Assembly: GCA_037892935.1 (NCBI GenBank)
Contig: JAYXKI010000007.1
Coordinates: 1,488,001-1,552,000, forward strand
DNA from: Phlebopus portentosus
Lineage: Eukaryota; Basidiomycota; Agaricomycetes; Boletales; Boletinellaceae
Length of the DNA: 64,000 nt
Direction: 5' to 3'
The position numbers were made by a program, and so were the translations under genes. This document shows positions 25,610 through 37,954 of this stretch, piece after piece. The notes beneath the pieces were generated by a model. It was not told the origin of the DNA. It saw only the letters and a list, made by a program, of their open reading frames with translations, and did no database searches. Every line of letters starts with the position of its first letter. The first letter of the stretch is position 1.

Positions 25610-26899
25610 TTGTATGAAATCGTGTCATGATGTAGACTTGCACCAAAGTCCAGAACAAGGTTGTGCTTTACATTAGATAAATACAGTGCTTCTTCGGTTT
25701 TATTTGGTCGCAGACTTGAATTCGCCCTAAGAAGACGTAAATAGATATGTAACTGGCGGTCATACCCTTGGGATGAAGGAGACAATGCTAACAAGCCAGA
25801 ATCTGTGTTTCTCTCTTCACAACGCGTGCTGCATTGTGTTGTTGCTGAACCTAAACGCAAATTAATCCAGCTTCCCAGAAGTATAGATCAAGGGAAATGC
25901 GTACCCTCGAAAATTGCAGACAGGTGCCAGATTGTATTCTTCCCTTATCAGCGCACCAAACATCATGGCCGAAGTAAAGAGACACTAAACCGAACATGAT
26001 CGCGCATGCAAGGCCAAAATTCTGGTGCCTCGCTGTAAACAACTTCCTCACGTTGTCTAGCATCTAATGAATGGTATTGCACCGTCAGACTTGGTGCTTT
26101 CTCAATCTTGAATCGGAAACTTTTGTGTCTGTCGGCTATTGCAAAATCTTGTTAGCAAGTAGAGACAGGACCGCATGCACGTAAAATAACCTCAACAGCT
26201 CGTCGTCGGTCCTGATAACAAGAAGACCACCGAAAGTACCAAGAAAAAACACAAGGACTTTGACTGAACTACCATGAAATAAGAGAGTCGGTGTCTTCAG
26301 AAACTGCCCGACCTTGTCTCTCCAATAACGAGAATGCATTCGCCCATCGCATGACCTAACTGAGAACTGGAATCTTTCCAGCTAGTAGCCGTACTGTCCA
26401 CAGTGGCAGTAGTAGTACGCGAGTTAGCACCCGTGGCCTGCTTTCCGTTAGCCGAGTTCCTAAAGGTATTAGTAATTTTAATATTCCACTTGTAAAACAT
26501 CATCTCAGGATAGAGACGGAACCCGACTCAGGACTTGAACGAAAAATGATGACAGAAGAAAGCTCCAGAGTCCAAGCAGGATGATCTTCTTCAAAGCACT
26601 TGGGGAGTGCAAAATTTAGGCAATTACGAGAACTTGTTATAATAGGAGAAGCACCATTGTCGAAGGATAGCGAATCAATGCACACAGAAGCGCGAACACA
26701 GCTTTCGCCTCATCACCCATGTCCAGGTTCTAGGCAAAGTATTGTATTGTTTCGCTACTTGGTCAGCGGGAGCTTATACACAAATTATGTAATCAGCCAG
26801 TAAGGCTAGAAAGATCCGTCACGTAAGCATTTTTCGCGAGCCAGGATATACGGGCTCATCTTCCTGCTGCTTATACTGGCAATCCCAGATGATAAATAG
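25610..26899. other. intergenic with short hydrophobic minus-strand frames
   Basis: Minus-strand frames at 26136-26339 and 25851-26063 encode hydrophobic stretches (VLVFFLGTFGGLLVI; FGLACAIMFGLVSLYFG) that could be transmembrane segments of a small unrecognised protein, but no splice model, start or homology supports them. A minus-strand CILVIGETRSG near 26310 is reminiscent of a G-domain P-loop but lacks the GKS. Confidence 0.25.
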
Positions 26900-26959
26900 G
26901 ATACCACAACACTTCCTAAACAAGTTCGATGATCCTGCTGTATGATCATGGGATATCTA
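26900..26959 (+). pseudogene. relic of a family A terminal exon
   Basis: Sixty bases align without gaps to the terminal exon of the gene at 9965-12584 (12476-12535), about 85% identical, covering the DDPTG..WDIY coding stretch. The match ends abruptly and is followed directly by N-lobe sequence of another family A kinase, so the junction is chimeric. Confidence 0.65.
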
Positions 26960-29198
26960 GTCTAATTGTCACTTGTTGTAATGGCGAGGTACTTGCCTTT
27001 TCAAAAAAATCTATTTCAAGTGTTGGCCTCGACACATGTGGTCCAAAGGTCAAGCCAGGGCTAGTCGCTTATTTCGTATCCCGAGTCGCAGCAGAACGGA
27101 TGATTATGGGCGACGGCGTCAGCCTGAACTCTGTCAACCATCCCGATATTGCCATTCCACCCTCACATTATCTGGTTAGCGTGGCTGTCATAGAGAGCAG
27201 CTCTGATGATGAAGAGCGATGTATACTTTCTCTTCTGTCTTTGTTTTCATATAGACCCGCATCGTGCCTACAACACTGGATTTGTGATTGGTAAGAATGG
27301 CTTCACTCTCATTTCTGCTGGCTTAGATGGACAAAATACGTGGTCGGAAATACCTTGGAGTTGCTCTTCCGTCATTTCCAAACTCTGCACTTGCTTCAAA
27401 CTGATCCGTGACGAAGCAATGCGGCCTCTCCATCTAGCAGCACCGAAGCTGATGGACATCATTACGATGGAGATGCAAAATATAGGCTTGTATAGTTCGG
27501 AAGCAGGCAGCCGGCAATTTCGAGGTATCTCTAGAAACAAATGCAACAGACTTTGGCAGGATGAACATGGGAGACTCTCGAACGCGAGGCCTCCTCGTAT
27601 TGAAGACGATTGGTTATCTCCTATGTACATGCGACTCCGTCCTCGAGTTTTTGGAGACAATGTACAATTTACTTGAAGGTAAGATGCATGTTACTACATA
27701 CATTTAATCTCGTCTGTTACTTATGCATCTCAAGTGCTTCGGTATCTTGTCCAGGAGAAAAACATCCTCCACCGAGATGTGAACTGGAGCAACATTCTCA
27801 TTCGCCCGAGGGAAACGAGTAGGTTTTCGCAGAGCTTCAAGAGCTCCGTGAGGAGAGTTGGGAAAATTAGTGAAGAAGAAACGCCTCACACGTATCGATT
27901 CGTGTCCGACATCCTTAAAGAGAACGAGTGAAGAGTGAATATGACGTGGTCCAACGGATGATGTAAACTCAACTACTTGCAGGTGGAAAGTTCGAGTGGC
28001 TTTAGCTGATTTTGATCATGCTTATGAAGTACAGACTGAACAGGATGCCCGATCGAGGGACAGAGTGGTGAGCAAGTATATTCCACTGCAGAAGATACAC
28101 TTTGCTCACATGGGGTCGTACAGGGAACTGTAATGTTCATGGCAGAAGATGTTCTGTGGGTTCGGAACGCCAACGCCATGATCCTCTTCTCCATGATCTC
28201 CGAGAATGTGCAAGATGCTGCACTTGGTATGTACGATGGCAAATAAGGGGACCTGAAAGAAGAACAGGAATGGAACAGCTTTTACGACCAGTTTTCCAAT
28301 CTTCAGTGGAAAACTATTCCGCAAGTAAGGAACAATGATTTGCTGCGGGCCTCCTTCAAACTCGGTGCAGTCCATGATGCAGATTCTGTTTTCTATCTTT
28401 GCCTGCTCTTGAATTGCATGTGGCCCTTCGGCGAGCACGTGGAACGATCGGAGTTAGACACCTTGGAAACGAACCGTGGCAAGCTGTTGGAAGTTTTGCG
28501 AAAAGGAAGTGTTCACCGAATACCGTTCACTTCGGTATCCCTGATAGGGCCAGCTTCTCGTCTGGGACGAGATTTGAGTCATTGTATGCGATGCTCGACA
28601 CGATGCTTTGGTATGTGCGAGTGCCCTGATATAATGTAGCCAGTACAGGGCGAGGTGAACGTTACGAATTTCATTCGCATGGTTTCATGCAATGGCTTCT
28701 CTTGAAGGAGATCAAGAGAATGCGGGCCGCCGGAGATCCTATATTCATCGAGGAGGATCCGTTGCTGGTGAAGACGTCCTATAATGCGGCGACGGATAAT
28801 TATGCATATTCAAAGGACAAGGACGTTCGGTGAGCAAGTTTGATTTAATAGGGATGAAATCAGTCACGAATTGTTCGTCCAGACAATTCAAGAAATTTTT
28901 TGGCCAGTGGCATACATGCACGGAAGGGAATGGAAGATGGCATGAAGGACCGTTCATGCAGAAGAAACAAGAGTGGTCTCACTAACGCCTCGAGTTCTAA
29001 TGTAAAGCATTGAAATTTGTATGTATTGTCTACTGTGCAGCTACTTATTTCACTTTCTAGACGCTCGTTCTTCCGGTTTATCGGCCAAAAGAGACGCCGG
29101 AAAATGGTAAAGAGAAGTTCCGCGAGCCCTCAGGGACTTTCTAGGAGATTTATTGGTGGAAAGCTCGAGAGAGATCGTGGGTCACTGCCGAAAGGTAG
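26960..29198 (+). pseudogene. family A kinase pseudogene with internal deletion
   Basis: Readable segments in order: SLIV and EVLAFSKKS, YRPASCLQH, FTLISAGLDGQNTWSEIPW, then after QFRG the sequence jumps to SRNKCN, homologous to the SLETNA region. About 240 bp encoding RKPFVALG and the catalytic-lysine strand are deleted. Further on come ILHRDVNWSN, VALADFDHA, GTVMFMAEDVL, an in-frame TAG at 28238, frameshifts in the RGKLLEVLRKG segment, YEFHSHGFMQWLLLKEI, and a terminal exon around 29060-29198. With the lysine strand missing and several breaks, no active kinase is possible. Confidence 0.82.
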
Positions 29199-29800
29199 AT
29201 GCCTCATGGACATATAAAATTTGCCGTTTCTGTTTCGATGCCAATACTTTATGTCTAAGTGGACCGTCTGGAGAAAATATACGAGGCAAGAAAGTTACAA
29301 TAAAACTGATTGGAGAGATTATTCGTTGTATGTATATGATTTGGAAAGTTTGGAATAATAGTCTCACTTTGAATTTCACCGATACTGACGATGATAAAAC
29401 GAAGCGGCCACAAAATTTAGTAGAGACCTCTGCAATCACAGAAGAATCTTCCTTCTGCAAACAGGGAAGGCACTTCTAGCTTATATGCTTATAGGTTCAA
29501 CAATGGAAAATCTGTTTGTTCGCAAATTATGTAATTACGCTGTATTATGGAATTCACTGTATGGAATTTCCTGTAAGTACTGTAAAACCACTTCTGGGTG
29601 ACTCCGTAAACGCACAATCTTACCGTGACAACCATCTTTGACCACAAACAGATATTTTCCGCATACATCTATAAGCACTACCTTCCCAGGCATCTGACAA
29701 AAAATAAAAAAATATTATATAGCAGTACAATACGCAGGTAACGATGTGGATACATAAGAACTACCGGACAGTACGAGCCGAACTTCCTCGCCCTTCCATG
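29199..29800. other. intergenic, convergent spacer
   Basis: About 600 bp, AT-rich toward 29700, between a plus-strand pseudogene and the 3' end of a minus-strand family B locus. Nothing recognised. Confidence 0.45.
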
Positions 29801-32800
29801 TTAACCGAATCTCATCCGTTTCGATCCAGCAGAAGTCCGTTTTGAAGCCAATCGTACACTTCTCCTGGCTCCTTGACATGAAGTACAATTTCCAGTCTCC
29901 AGCCGTCGCGACCTGAGATTGTAGGTTCTTGCGGAGACATCGCCCAAAGCAGAATCGGAGTCTGCTGACCGAATATCGACTACCTTGTGTCCTCTGGTCA
30001 TGCGCTTTGTTTCTTGTCCCATATCTGTTCCGCTCATACCTCCATTCCGATCCAGAGCCTCGCAACGCCTACGCTTACTTCGTCGACCCGATTCTTGTAT
30101 CTCTGGATTACTAGGATAATCAGCGTCGTCCTCGGCTTCCTCTAGTATCCGTTTACCACGAGCTCGCTCGGCTCCGTGAGCTACGTGAAATTGGATCGCT
30201 GCGGCCAACAAACAAGTTCGGGTGCCGGGAAGGTTGTCATATGCCACTGGAAAATAATCCGATACATCGTATTCCGTTCTGTCGCAATTCGTGCTTTCGT
30301 CAGACGAAAGTCTGTCATAGACCAAAGTGCATAGTTCTCGAAACTTGTCCATAGTCCAAAGTACTGAGTTACTTCGCATCTTGTGGGCCACGTGAGTTGT
30401 TGCCAGATATTTGTAGCCAATTTCGAAGAATGATTGGATGCATTCATTCTCAAATCTGAATTTGCGAAGAAACTCCCTCCCGGAAAAGCCCTGCTGGATA
30501 AATTTCTCCGCTCCTCCTGAGGCTTGCCCATCCTCCCCTGGTTTGACATCATAAAAGAAACGATACATCCAGCGTCCCAACCCAGTCACGTGTCGCTGAG
30601 GCAGCCAGCGGAGACAACCATACATCACGACGTAAAACAATGATTCCATGTCATCCTCTTGTGTTTGATGGCAATCGTCACACTCCCGAAGGATTCGGGC
30701 TGGCATGAATGCCCATGTACCCTAAGTCAGATGAATACTCACAATGAATCAAGAAAATGTAAACAGATTGCTAACCGTATGAAGGCCATCTATGGCCTTT
30801 CCTGCGTCGTCTACCACAGTCGAGAATTCCCAATCAACGAGGAGGCCTCGCCTAGGCTGAGGACTTCGGCTCGATAGAGGATAATATTGTCCAGACTGAC
30901 ATCACGATGGATTCTTCTGCATTGCCTGTACGCCGAATCAAGTGCTACAATCCCGTCAGCCATGAAAATTTCACATTTTGTTGGACGTTACCTTCAAGCG
31001 CGTCTCTAGCGCCGCCAAAAAGTTCGCGCGATCCATTGAATGTCCTCAATGGGTAGCCCGCTTGCTTCAAAACCACTCGGCAATGCGTATGTCTGTACAC
31101 CCGTAAACACAAACGATCCCGTAAGCACTCGCAAACCCAGTATTGGCTAATATAATCATTCATCCTTGTGCACTGGACTGTGCCTGCAACCGCCCCCATG
31201 TCTCCAACCGGAGACGAATTGCTCTGAGAAAGATCCCTAGAATTATTAGGAGCTTCGTCGTCCCGATCATATTGATACGCATTCACGGTTTCCTGCAATA
31301 GCAGTGTTGAGTAAGGGTAATTTACACCTTGTATTATTGTACACACCTCGTTGTTCTCATCTATAAATTCATAGCCGATCACGTCTCCAAAGGTCTCTAG
31401 GTCACAGATATTCACTACTCGGTCTTCTCCCATTTCGCCGTATATCACACCTTCTTCTTTCACATTACCTATGCCGATTCGCCAGACATCTTTCAAAAAG
31501 CGAACCCTGCCTTCACCGGATTTTGTCATTTCAACAGCCCAATACGCACGAGTCGAACGGCCGTCCGCAGACTTTGGCGAGGTCAAGGGCACGGATACAA
31601 GATAATATCGCAAGGAACGCCGTTTTTGGTCATAGACCTGCATCTTCATCACTTTTCCGTTCTCGTAGTGAAGTGCAAGCGCCTCGTCCAGCTCCTCGGA
31701 GTCTGTGTCGCTGAAGCTTAACTGCAGTGCTACATGTCGTCGTACACAAGTTCTGAACAATTCTTCTTCGGCACGAGAGGCCACAATAACGGTCGGGTCA
31801 TAGCCACGTTGGACCGGATTCGCATGGTGGAACCGCCAGAGGAATTCGCACAGTAGGTCCGGCCGTTGTCTGTAATCAAACGAGGCTGTCGCTATCCCTC
31901 CCGCACGATCCCATCGCAGAAACCGAGCGCGAGTACCGAAGATTAACATCGCGAAGTAGAATACTCGATGCTGTCCCGAACACGCTATGGAGATACATCC
32001 AACACTTCGGCCAAGATTTCGTTCCTCCTCCTTCCCAGTATCAAAGTCGCTCTGTTGTTGATACCTGTGATTCTCATACGCGAAGAAGCTCTTGTGTATA
32101 CTTTTGCTATATCGATCGTGAGAGTGGGAGTCGCAAAAAGGGTCTCCGCTCTTGCGAACCAATGCGAAAAGCTCAGCGGATCCAAGGCTCGGTTTAAAGC
32201 CAGACTTGAATGTCCTCTCGTCTGGGTCATCGTCTTGCACAAAAGGTCCAAGCGATACATCATAACCGCAGACTTCTGGATGAAGGATTTCAGGAGAGTG
32301 CACATTGTAAGAATCGGCGGTGGTGCAGAAATTAATGCTTGGGCAACGCTTGTCCTTATCAATAGCAGCGATCTAGGCTTCTATCAGCACCAGTATCAGA
32401 ATCGAATAAAGCAACAGACACACCAAGACTTTGTAGATCTCTCTTTCATCTTTAGGCCTCAAAGGAACTTTATTGAACGCTCCGGCAGTCTTCGGAATCC
32501 GCTTGTGACTTGGTGCGGGAGGCAAAAATTCATCGAGGAATGATCTGACCGGCATGGGTCCAATTATCATTTTTCGACCCTCCCTCGCGTAACGATGAAT
32601 ATCGTTAATTTCCGCCTCTTGAATGGGACCTTTTAACGGATCTTTTGATGTTCTGGCGGCGGGTATATCCATCGGAATGGCAGCCTTGTTAAGCGGGCGG
32701 ATTCTGGGCACTGATGACGACAAAGTTTGGTGGCTACAAGTTGAACTTGTAGCCGAAGAGCTCAACGGACTTGAGCAAACGAAGCCTGCATGATGTCGAC

Positions 32801-32972
32801 AAGAGGGATCCAAGACTTCTTTTGCAACATCACAAGGCAAGACTGGATCGTCCGGACATTGAGAGGACAGCGGCACGGCAAGCCGAAATTCGAAAGGAAT
32901 AGATAATGAAGGGAGGCTAGGGGCCAGAAGATCAGACGTCTGAAGTTCTTCTAGTTTTTGTGTGTCCCGCAT
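29801..32972 (-). pseudogene. family B FunK1 kinase with one frameshift
   Basis: Five exons: 32972-32424, 32372-31347, 31292-30992, 30944-30776, 30721-29801. All splice phases agree except exon 4, which is one base short (169 instead of 170). The frame is lost near 30868-30875 between ILYR and RRGLL, after HRDVSLDN and before VDWEFS. Otherwise the gene is complete: IGPMPVRSFLDEFLPP, FGTRARFLRWDRAGG, FLKDVWR, GTWAFMPARIL, EDDMESLFYVVMYG, and a basic tail with YNLRSRRLE and RRSVRLAS. The 54-nt second intron (31293-31346) is stop-free and in frame. Either a very young pseudogene or a base error in the assembly; the single break makes the second worth testing. The start was chosen at an internal ATG; longer frames upstream are possible. 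Confidence 0.75.
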
Positions 32973-33063
32973 GCCTTGAACAAAGCGTCGCAAATGTAAG
33001 AGATGGTGGTAAACGACGAATGTCCGAGACAACCAGACTCATCGTCTTGGGGAGGTGAACAGT

Positions 33064-33069
33064 CACGTG
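33064..33069 (-). promoter_or_regulatory. CACGTG E-box upstream of family B locus
   Basis: CACGTG in context gtcacgtgag, about 92 bp upstream of the ATG at 32972. Confidence 0.5.
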
Positions 33070-33397
33070 AGACACCACCGTGGCTCGCTGTTTGTTGTCG
33101 GTTTCATAAGATAATCCTACCTGACGAGCATGTTGTGATAAAATCAAAGTAATGGTCGAGTTTAAAGCCTGGTTCATTTACCAAGTACAGTAAGGAAAAG
33201 GGTATACATGAACACATGAACGTAATGATGAAATCTCATAACTAGCTAGTTATGCAAATGCCAATGCAAAGCAACTGTATTACAATGTCATCATGCCTAG
33301 TATTTCAGCGGTGCGTGAAGGAATGCAGTGCCTCTAGTCGCGATCCATGGTCCATCCGTCACTGTGACAGAGCATCAATCGCCTCCGTCCGAATAAG

Positions 33398-36300
33398 TTA
33401 CGCCGGGTTTCTTGTACCTGTCCGACTAGACGAAGAGGCACCTTTCCTTTGGCGCAAGTGTACATTTGGACGTTCAGCGCATTGCCCACTTGAACCCACA
33501 TCCCTCGTGCTGGATCGAGGACTCACGGCCTCTGACTGTCGTTTCTCGGCCTTCCTTAGAAGCCTTTCCGACCGCCGACGAACCGGTTCTTCACTGGTGA
33601 TGACATCTTTACGGTTTCCGTTGTTCAGCTGTCTGCGTTTGGTTTCCGGTAGCCGAAAGTCTCTGCCCTCTGCTCGCCTTTTGCCTGGTCGCGATGTCTC
33701 ATGGGTGTCATAACGAACCTCCTGGGTGCAGCTCAAAGCGGTGTGCGTTCCATAATGGAATATCTTTGGTGGCTCGAAGTAATCGGACACGTCGTTCTCG
33801 GTTCTGTCATGCTCCGTATCGCTCATTTCGCAAAGACCCTTGCATGCCTCGTCGAAAATATTCCGCATGTTATCGCTTGTCCACAGACTTTTGTTGTAGC
33901 CGTTGTCAAGGCCTTGGTTGACAGATCCCAGGTACTTGTAACCGTTTTGGAAGAACGATTTGATGTGCTTGTTTCGAAACTCGAATTTCTTCAGAAAGTT
34001 CTTCCCTTGTTCTAACTGATGGCAACGCTTCTCTACTCCGCCTATGTCCCGTCCCTCCTCGTCTTTCTCAAAACTATCGAAGAAACTGTGCATCCAGCTT
34101 CCAAGAGCTTTCATATTGTTATGAGGAAGCCACCGTAGACTGCCGTACAGGACGACATAAAACAATGACTCCATGTCATCTTCATGTGTTTGGTGGCCGT
34201 AATCACTATCACGCAGAACTCGGGCAGGTATAAATGCCCAGGTCAGCTGAGTTGACATGATGTCAATACTTCAAACAAAGACTTCAAGCGAATTACACTC
34301 ACGGATCGAAAATATTCTCCTGGGTCTCGTACTACATTTGCTAATGTTGAAAACTCCCAGTCAATCAGAAGTCCACGTCTACGGTCGGAGGCCTTGTCTC
34401 TGTAAAGGATAATATTTTCCATAGTAATATCACGGTGTATTCTGCCACATAGTTGATAGGCCGAATCAAGAGCTATAAAATGCGTCAGTGCTGGGATCGT
34501 AATTCAGTCATGCATGATACCTTCTAAGGCATCCCTGGAGCCACAAAATAACTCGCGGGAGTCCTTTAATGTCTTGAGAGGGTATCCAGCCTGTGTCAAC
34601 ACCAAACGGCAGTGTATGCGTTTGATGATTCGAGTTTTAAGTCCCTCTCGCAGGCAGTCACATACCCAAGGTTTATTGATATAGTCGGTCGTCCTCGTAT
34701 ATTGGACTGCATCTGTAAATCCGCTCGAACATTCTTCATTTGATTCGGTAGCTGCAACACATTGAGGTGAGGGTTCATCGCAGCCGCCAACTGCTTCCTG
34801 TGAAAAGTCCTGTTCGTAATTTTCCTGGTGATTCATATAGCTTATCCTATTGCGGTAATCAATTAAAAGTCATACCTGATTGTTACTTCCTTTCCAGCTG
34901 AAATCTGGTAAGTCGCCATACATTTCGAGGTCACAGATATTGTTGACCTTCTTCTCACGCATCTCAGTATATACGCATCCTTCCTCCATCACAGTGTTTT
35001 TATCAAGGCGCCACATGTCCTTGAGGAAGCATACGTTTCCCTCAGATGGACTTATCAATTCGACAGCCCAATAGGACCGCGTGGAACGGCCGGCTACCGA
35101 CCTCGGTGATTTCAAAGGTACCGACACAAGGAAGGCTCGAACGGTACACCGACTTTGATCATACACCTGGATTTTTGTCACTTTTCCTTCTTCGTAGTGA
35201 AATTCCACTGCTTCATCGAGTTGCTTTGCGTCCATTTGGCTGATATTCAACTGGAGTGCGGCATGCTGTCTTATGAGTTTTTTGAACAGTTCCTCTTCTG
35301 CCCTCGAAGCGACGAAGACCGAAGGATCAAAGCCACGCTGCACCGGAGTTGCAAGATGAAATCGCCAAAGAAACGCGCACAGGATCTCGGGCTGCTGTTT
35401 GTAATCAAATGAAGCTGTTGCTATTCCGCCGGCGCGGTCCCAACGAAGAAATCGAGCACGAGTTCCAACGACCAAAACAGAAAAGTAGAATACACGATGT
35501 TGGCGTGAAAAAGCTGCAGAAGGATAATTGATGGATTGTCCAAGGTTTCGGCGTTCTATCTTGGCAGAATCGGGTTCATTTATCGGTGCTGTACGCTTGT
35601 GATTATCGTACGTGAAGAAGCTCTTTTTAATGGTAGTCTTGAGCGGCTCGTGCGAATGATCTTCGCATTCGCATAGAGGGTCACAACTCTTCTTGACCTC
35701 TACTAACGTCTCCGCGAGGCCAAGATTTGCAACATACTTATCGTTGATGCTGCCCTTCGTGGTTCTGGTCCTTTTATTCCTTTTGACCCGTTTTCTTTTT
35801 CTGTTTTTCTGGATCTTCTGCTTTGGCTTCACATACTGTATATCTTTGCAATCATAACCACATACGTCGGGCTTGAGGGCACCATCGCCAGAGTCCTGCG
35901 CATTGTCTGCCGTAATGCAAAATTGAACACTTGGGCATCGCTTATAATTGTTGATAGAGTTAACCTGCACCTAAATCAGTATCGATGCAGGCGATAAGAA
36001 CTGAAAAAACTCGCCAGTGGTTCGTAGATCTCTCGCTCGTCCTTTGGAGCCTCGGGTATCTTGTCAAATGCTCCCGTAGGACTGGGCATCGGCTGATCCA
36101 CGGGGGCGGGAGGTAAGAATTCATCAAGAAATTCCCTCACTGGCATAGGTCCAATTATCACGCCTCTGCCTTCCCGTGCATGTTGGTCGTTATTATCATC
36201 TGCCTTGTTCGAAAGAAAGGCATCCTGAAGACCGCTTCTCTTTCTTGCTACAGGGGTATCCTTCCATGGAGGGAGTGAATCCGGTCCATGTAGACGAGGG

Positions 36301-36485
36301 CCAGGGGTACAAGGAGGTGTTGAGATCTGCTGGTTCGGTTCGTTTGGACTGCCCTGACTGCGAGGAGTATCAAATTTGGTCTCTCGACGCAATGGAGTTT
36401 TCTGTAAAGGTTCCTCGAAATGCGATGAAAAGGGCAAAGCATCATCACTCGGGAAAAATTCTGAAGAAACTTCGGAAGCAGGCAT
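33398..36485 (-). CDS. family B FunK1 fungal-type protein kinase
   Basis: Five exons in phase: 36485-36015, 35964-34876, 34824-34521, 34472-34303, 34246-33398; 960 residues. Intron 1 (50 nt) starts with GC (CTG|GCGAGT), like several family A introns. Domains: N-terminal IGPMPVREFLDEFLPP motif (about 135-150); a lysine/arginine-rich insert (KPKQKIQKNRKRKR region) that could be a nuclear signal; FunK1 core with RQHRVFYFSVLV, FLRWDRAGG, FLKDMWR and EEGCVY; catalytic loop HRDITMEN (H634-N641), DWE (D659) in place of DFG; LTWAFIPARVL; EDDMESLFYVVLYG; and a basic tail with RRRSERLLRKA. PF17667-type kinases are expanded in Agaricomycetes; substrates are unknown. A CACGTG lies 87 bp upstream. Confidence 0.85.
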
Positions 36486-36571
36486 GGAGCGATTTTGAAC
36501 GAACGTGGTCGCGAAGAAAGAAAGCCAAGATGCCGTGGCTTGAAATGTCGAAACTACTAAATGCGCCGCGT

Positions 36572-36577
36572 CACGTG
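36572..36577 (-). promoter_or_regulatory. CACGTG E-box upstream of family B gene
   Basis: CACGTG in gtcacgtgatg, about 87 bp upstream of the ATG at 36485. Confidence 0.5.
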
Positions 36578-37954
36578 ATGTACTATGCTGGATCCAAAAA
36601 AAAAATGCTGGAACCTTAGCAGGTGTCATCCCTGGATTCTTTGTGGACATTCGGTTCGAATGTGTCAACTGGTATCGTATATAGGCAGTTCCAAACCTAC
36701 TCACCTCCATCTCAATATCACAAAGGGAAGCTCGGCATATGCTCTGACCTATCAGAGGAACAGCTGCAGTAGACTGGAACTGGCTATTGGCAGGCGCTGA
36801 TATCAAGTTACAGCAGATCAGATAGCTCGTGCGTGAAGGATGTGGTGGGCACCTGCACTGTCATGCGGGAACTTCAGGATATGTAGATACACCGTAGAAG
36901 AAAAAAAAAAAAAAAAAAAAGAGTCAGAACCGGAGCCATAACCATCCCAAATAAGAGGAAAAGCTGGACTGGAACATGCTTCGATCAAAGCGTGTCGCGG
37001 AAAAGAATCAGATCTTGCCTAGATATGATAGATTTTCATAACATCTGTATTTTATACCAAAGATCAGAGAACACTGGATAAGGCTGGTTTTACGATCGCT
37101 CATGCACCAAAGAAGAATGACGGCACTGCTAGAATTGTGATGTGCATACGAAACCTGTTGTCGCTGTTGCATTGGCCGGAGCGTCGATCGCATGAAAACT
37201 CTGGTCAGATGTATTTCGGATGCTAAGAGATAAATGTACACGGAAAGCAACAGCTCGCCGACCACAGGCGGCAAACGGAGTGAGAACAAAGAAGCCTTCA
37301 TGCGAGGAGAATCAAGATGAGTAACTTGATTTTCTACGACCAAACCTTGATTGCTTACATTTCCGAAAACAAAGATATCATGGTCATTATACACATGCGA
37401 TATCACTGGCGGTGCAAATGAGCTGGCTGAATATTGCCGTGGAAGGAAGCACTTACCATTGGCCTGAATCAGTTCTTGCCGAACGCATCCTGGGATCTAG
37501 AACAAACAGATTCGTCTGTGAACAGTCCATCCTCTGTAACGGTATGCAAGGCGGCTATCGGAAAAGGAGTCGAACACGATATTAGCTGCGTATCTACTGG
37601 TTCCGATTTTGGTCCTAGTAGTATTTGGTTGGGTATCGACGTCGTCAACACACAGAGAAGAATCAGAGTGACGGGCGTGTGACGTGGTCCAAGGTTGTGA
37701 CTTTCCGTTAGTCACGGTTTTGCTCCTGTAATCTTATCTTACAGACACCATTACGATTACGAGCGTACCTAGTACTGGTGCTGCCGGATCAATCGTGTTC
37801 CGCGACACTCATTGTCCTTCTGGAATCCCTTAACTAAATTGTAATGGCTGTGTATCGCTTGAAGTACACTTTGTATTTTCTCTTTCGAAGAATCGTCCCG
37901 AGCTTGTTGATCCACCGTGGCTTCGAGTGAGCCGGAAAAGGCCGCTGGCCCTTT
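36578..37954. other. divergent intergenic region with A-tract
   Basis: Separates divergently transcribed family B loci. Contains an uninterrupted A-tract of about 20 bases (around 36900-36920). No gene or target-site duplication was recognised. Confidence 0.4.

Noticed and set aside
26136..26503. Minus-strand CILVIGETRSG as a G-domain P-loop gene
   Set aside because: No GKS follows, there is a stop directly after, and no other G motifs were found nearby.
32373..33032. Longer N-terminus of the 29801 locus starting at 33032
   Set aside because: The extra 20 residues lie close to the E-box and have no match in paralogues; the internal ATG at 32972 fits better.
36895..36921. A-tract as a retroposon tail
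   Set aside because: No upstream coding body or target-site duplication; more likely a simple homopolymer.
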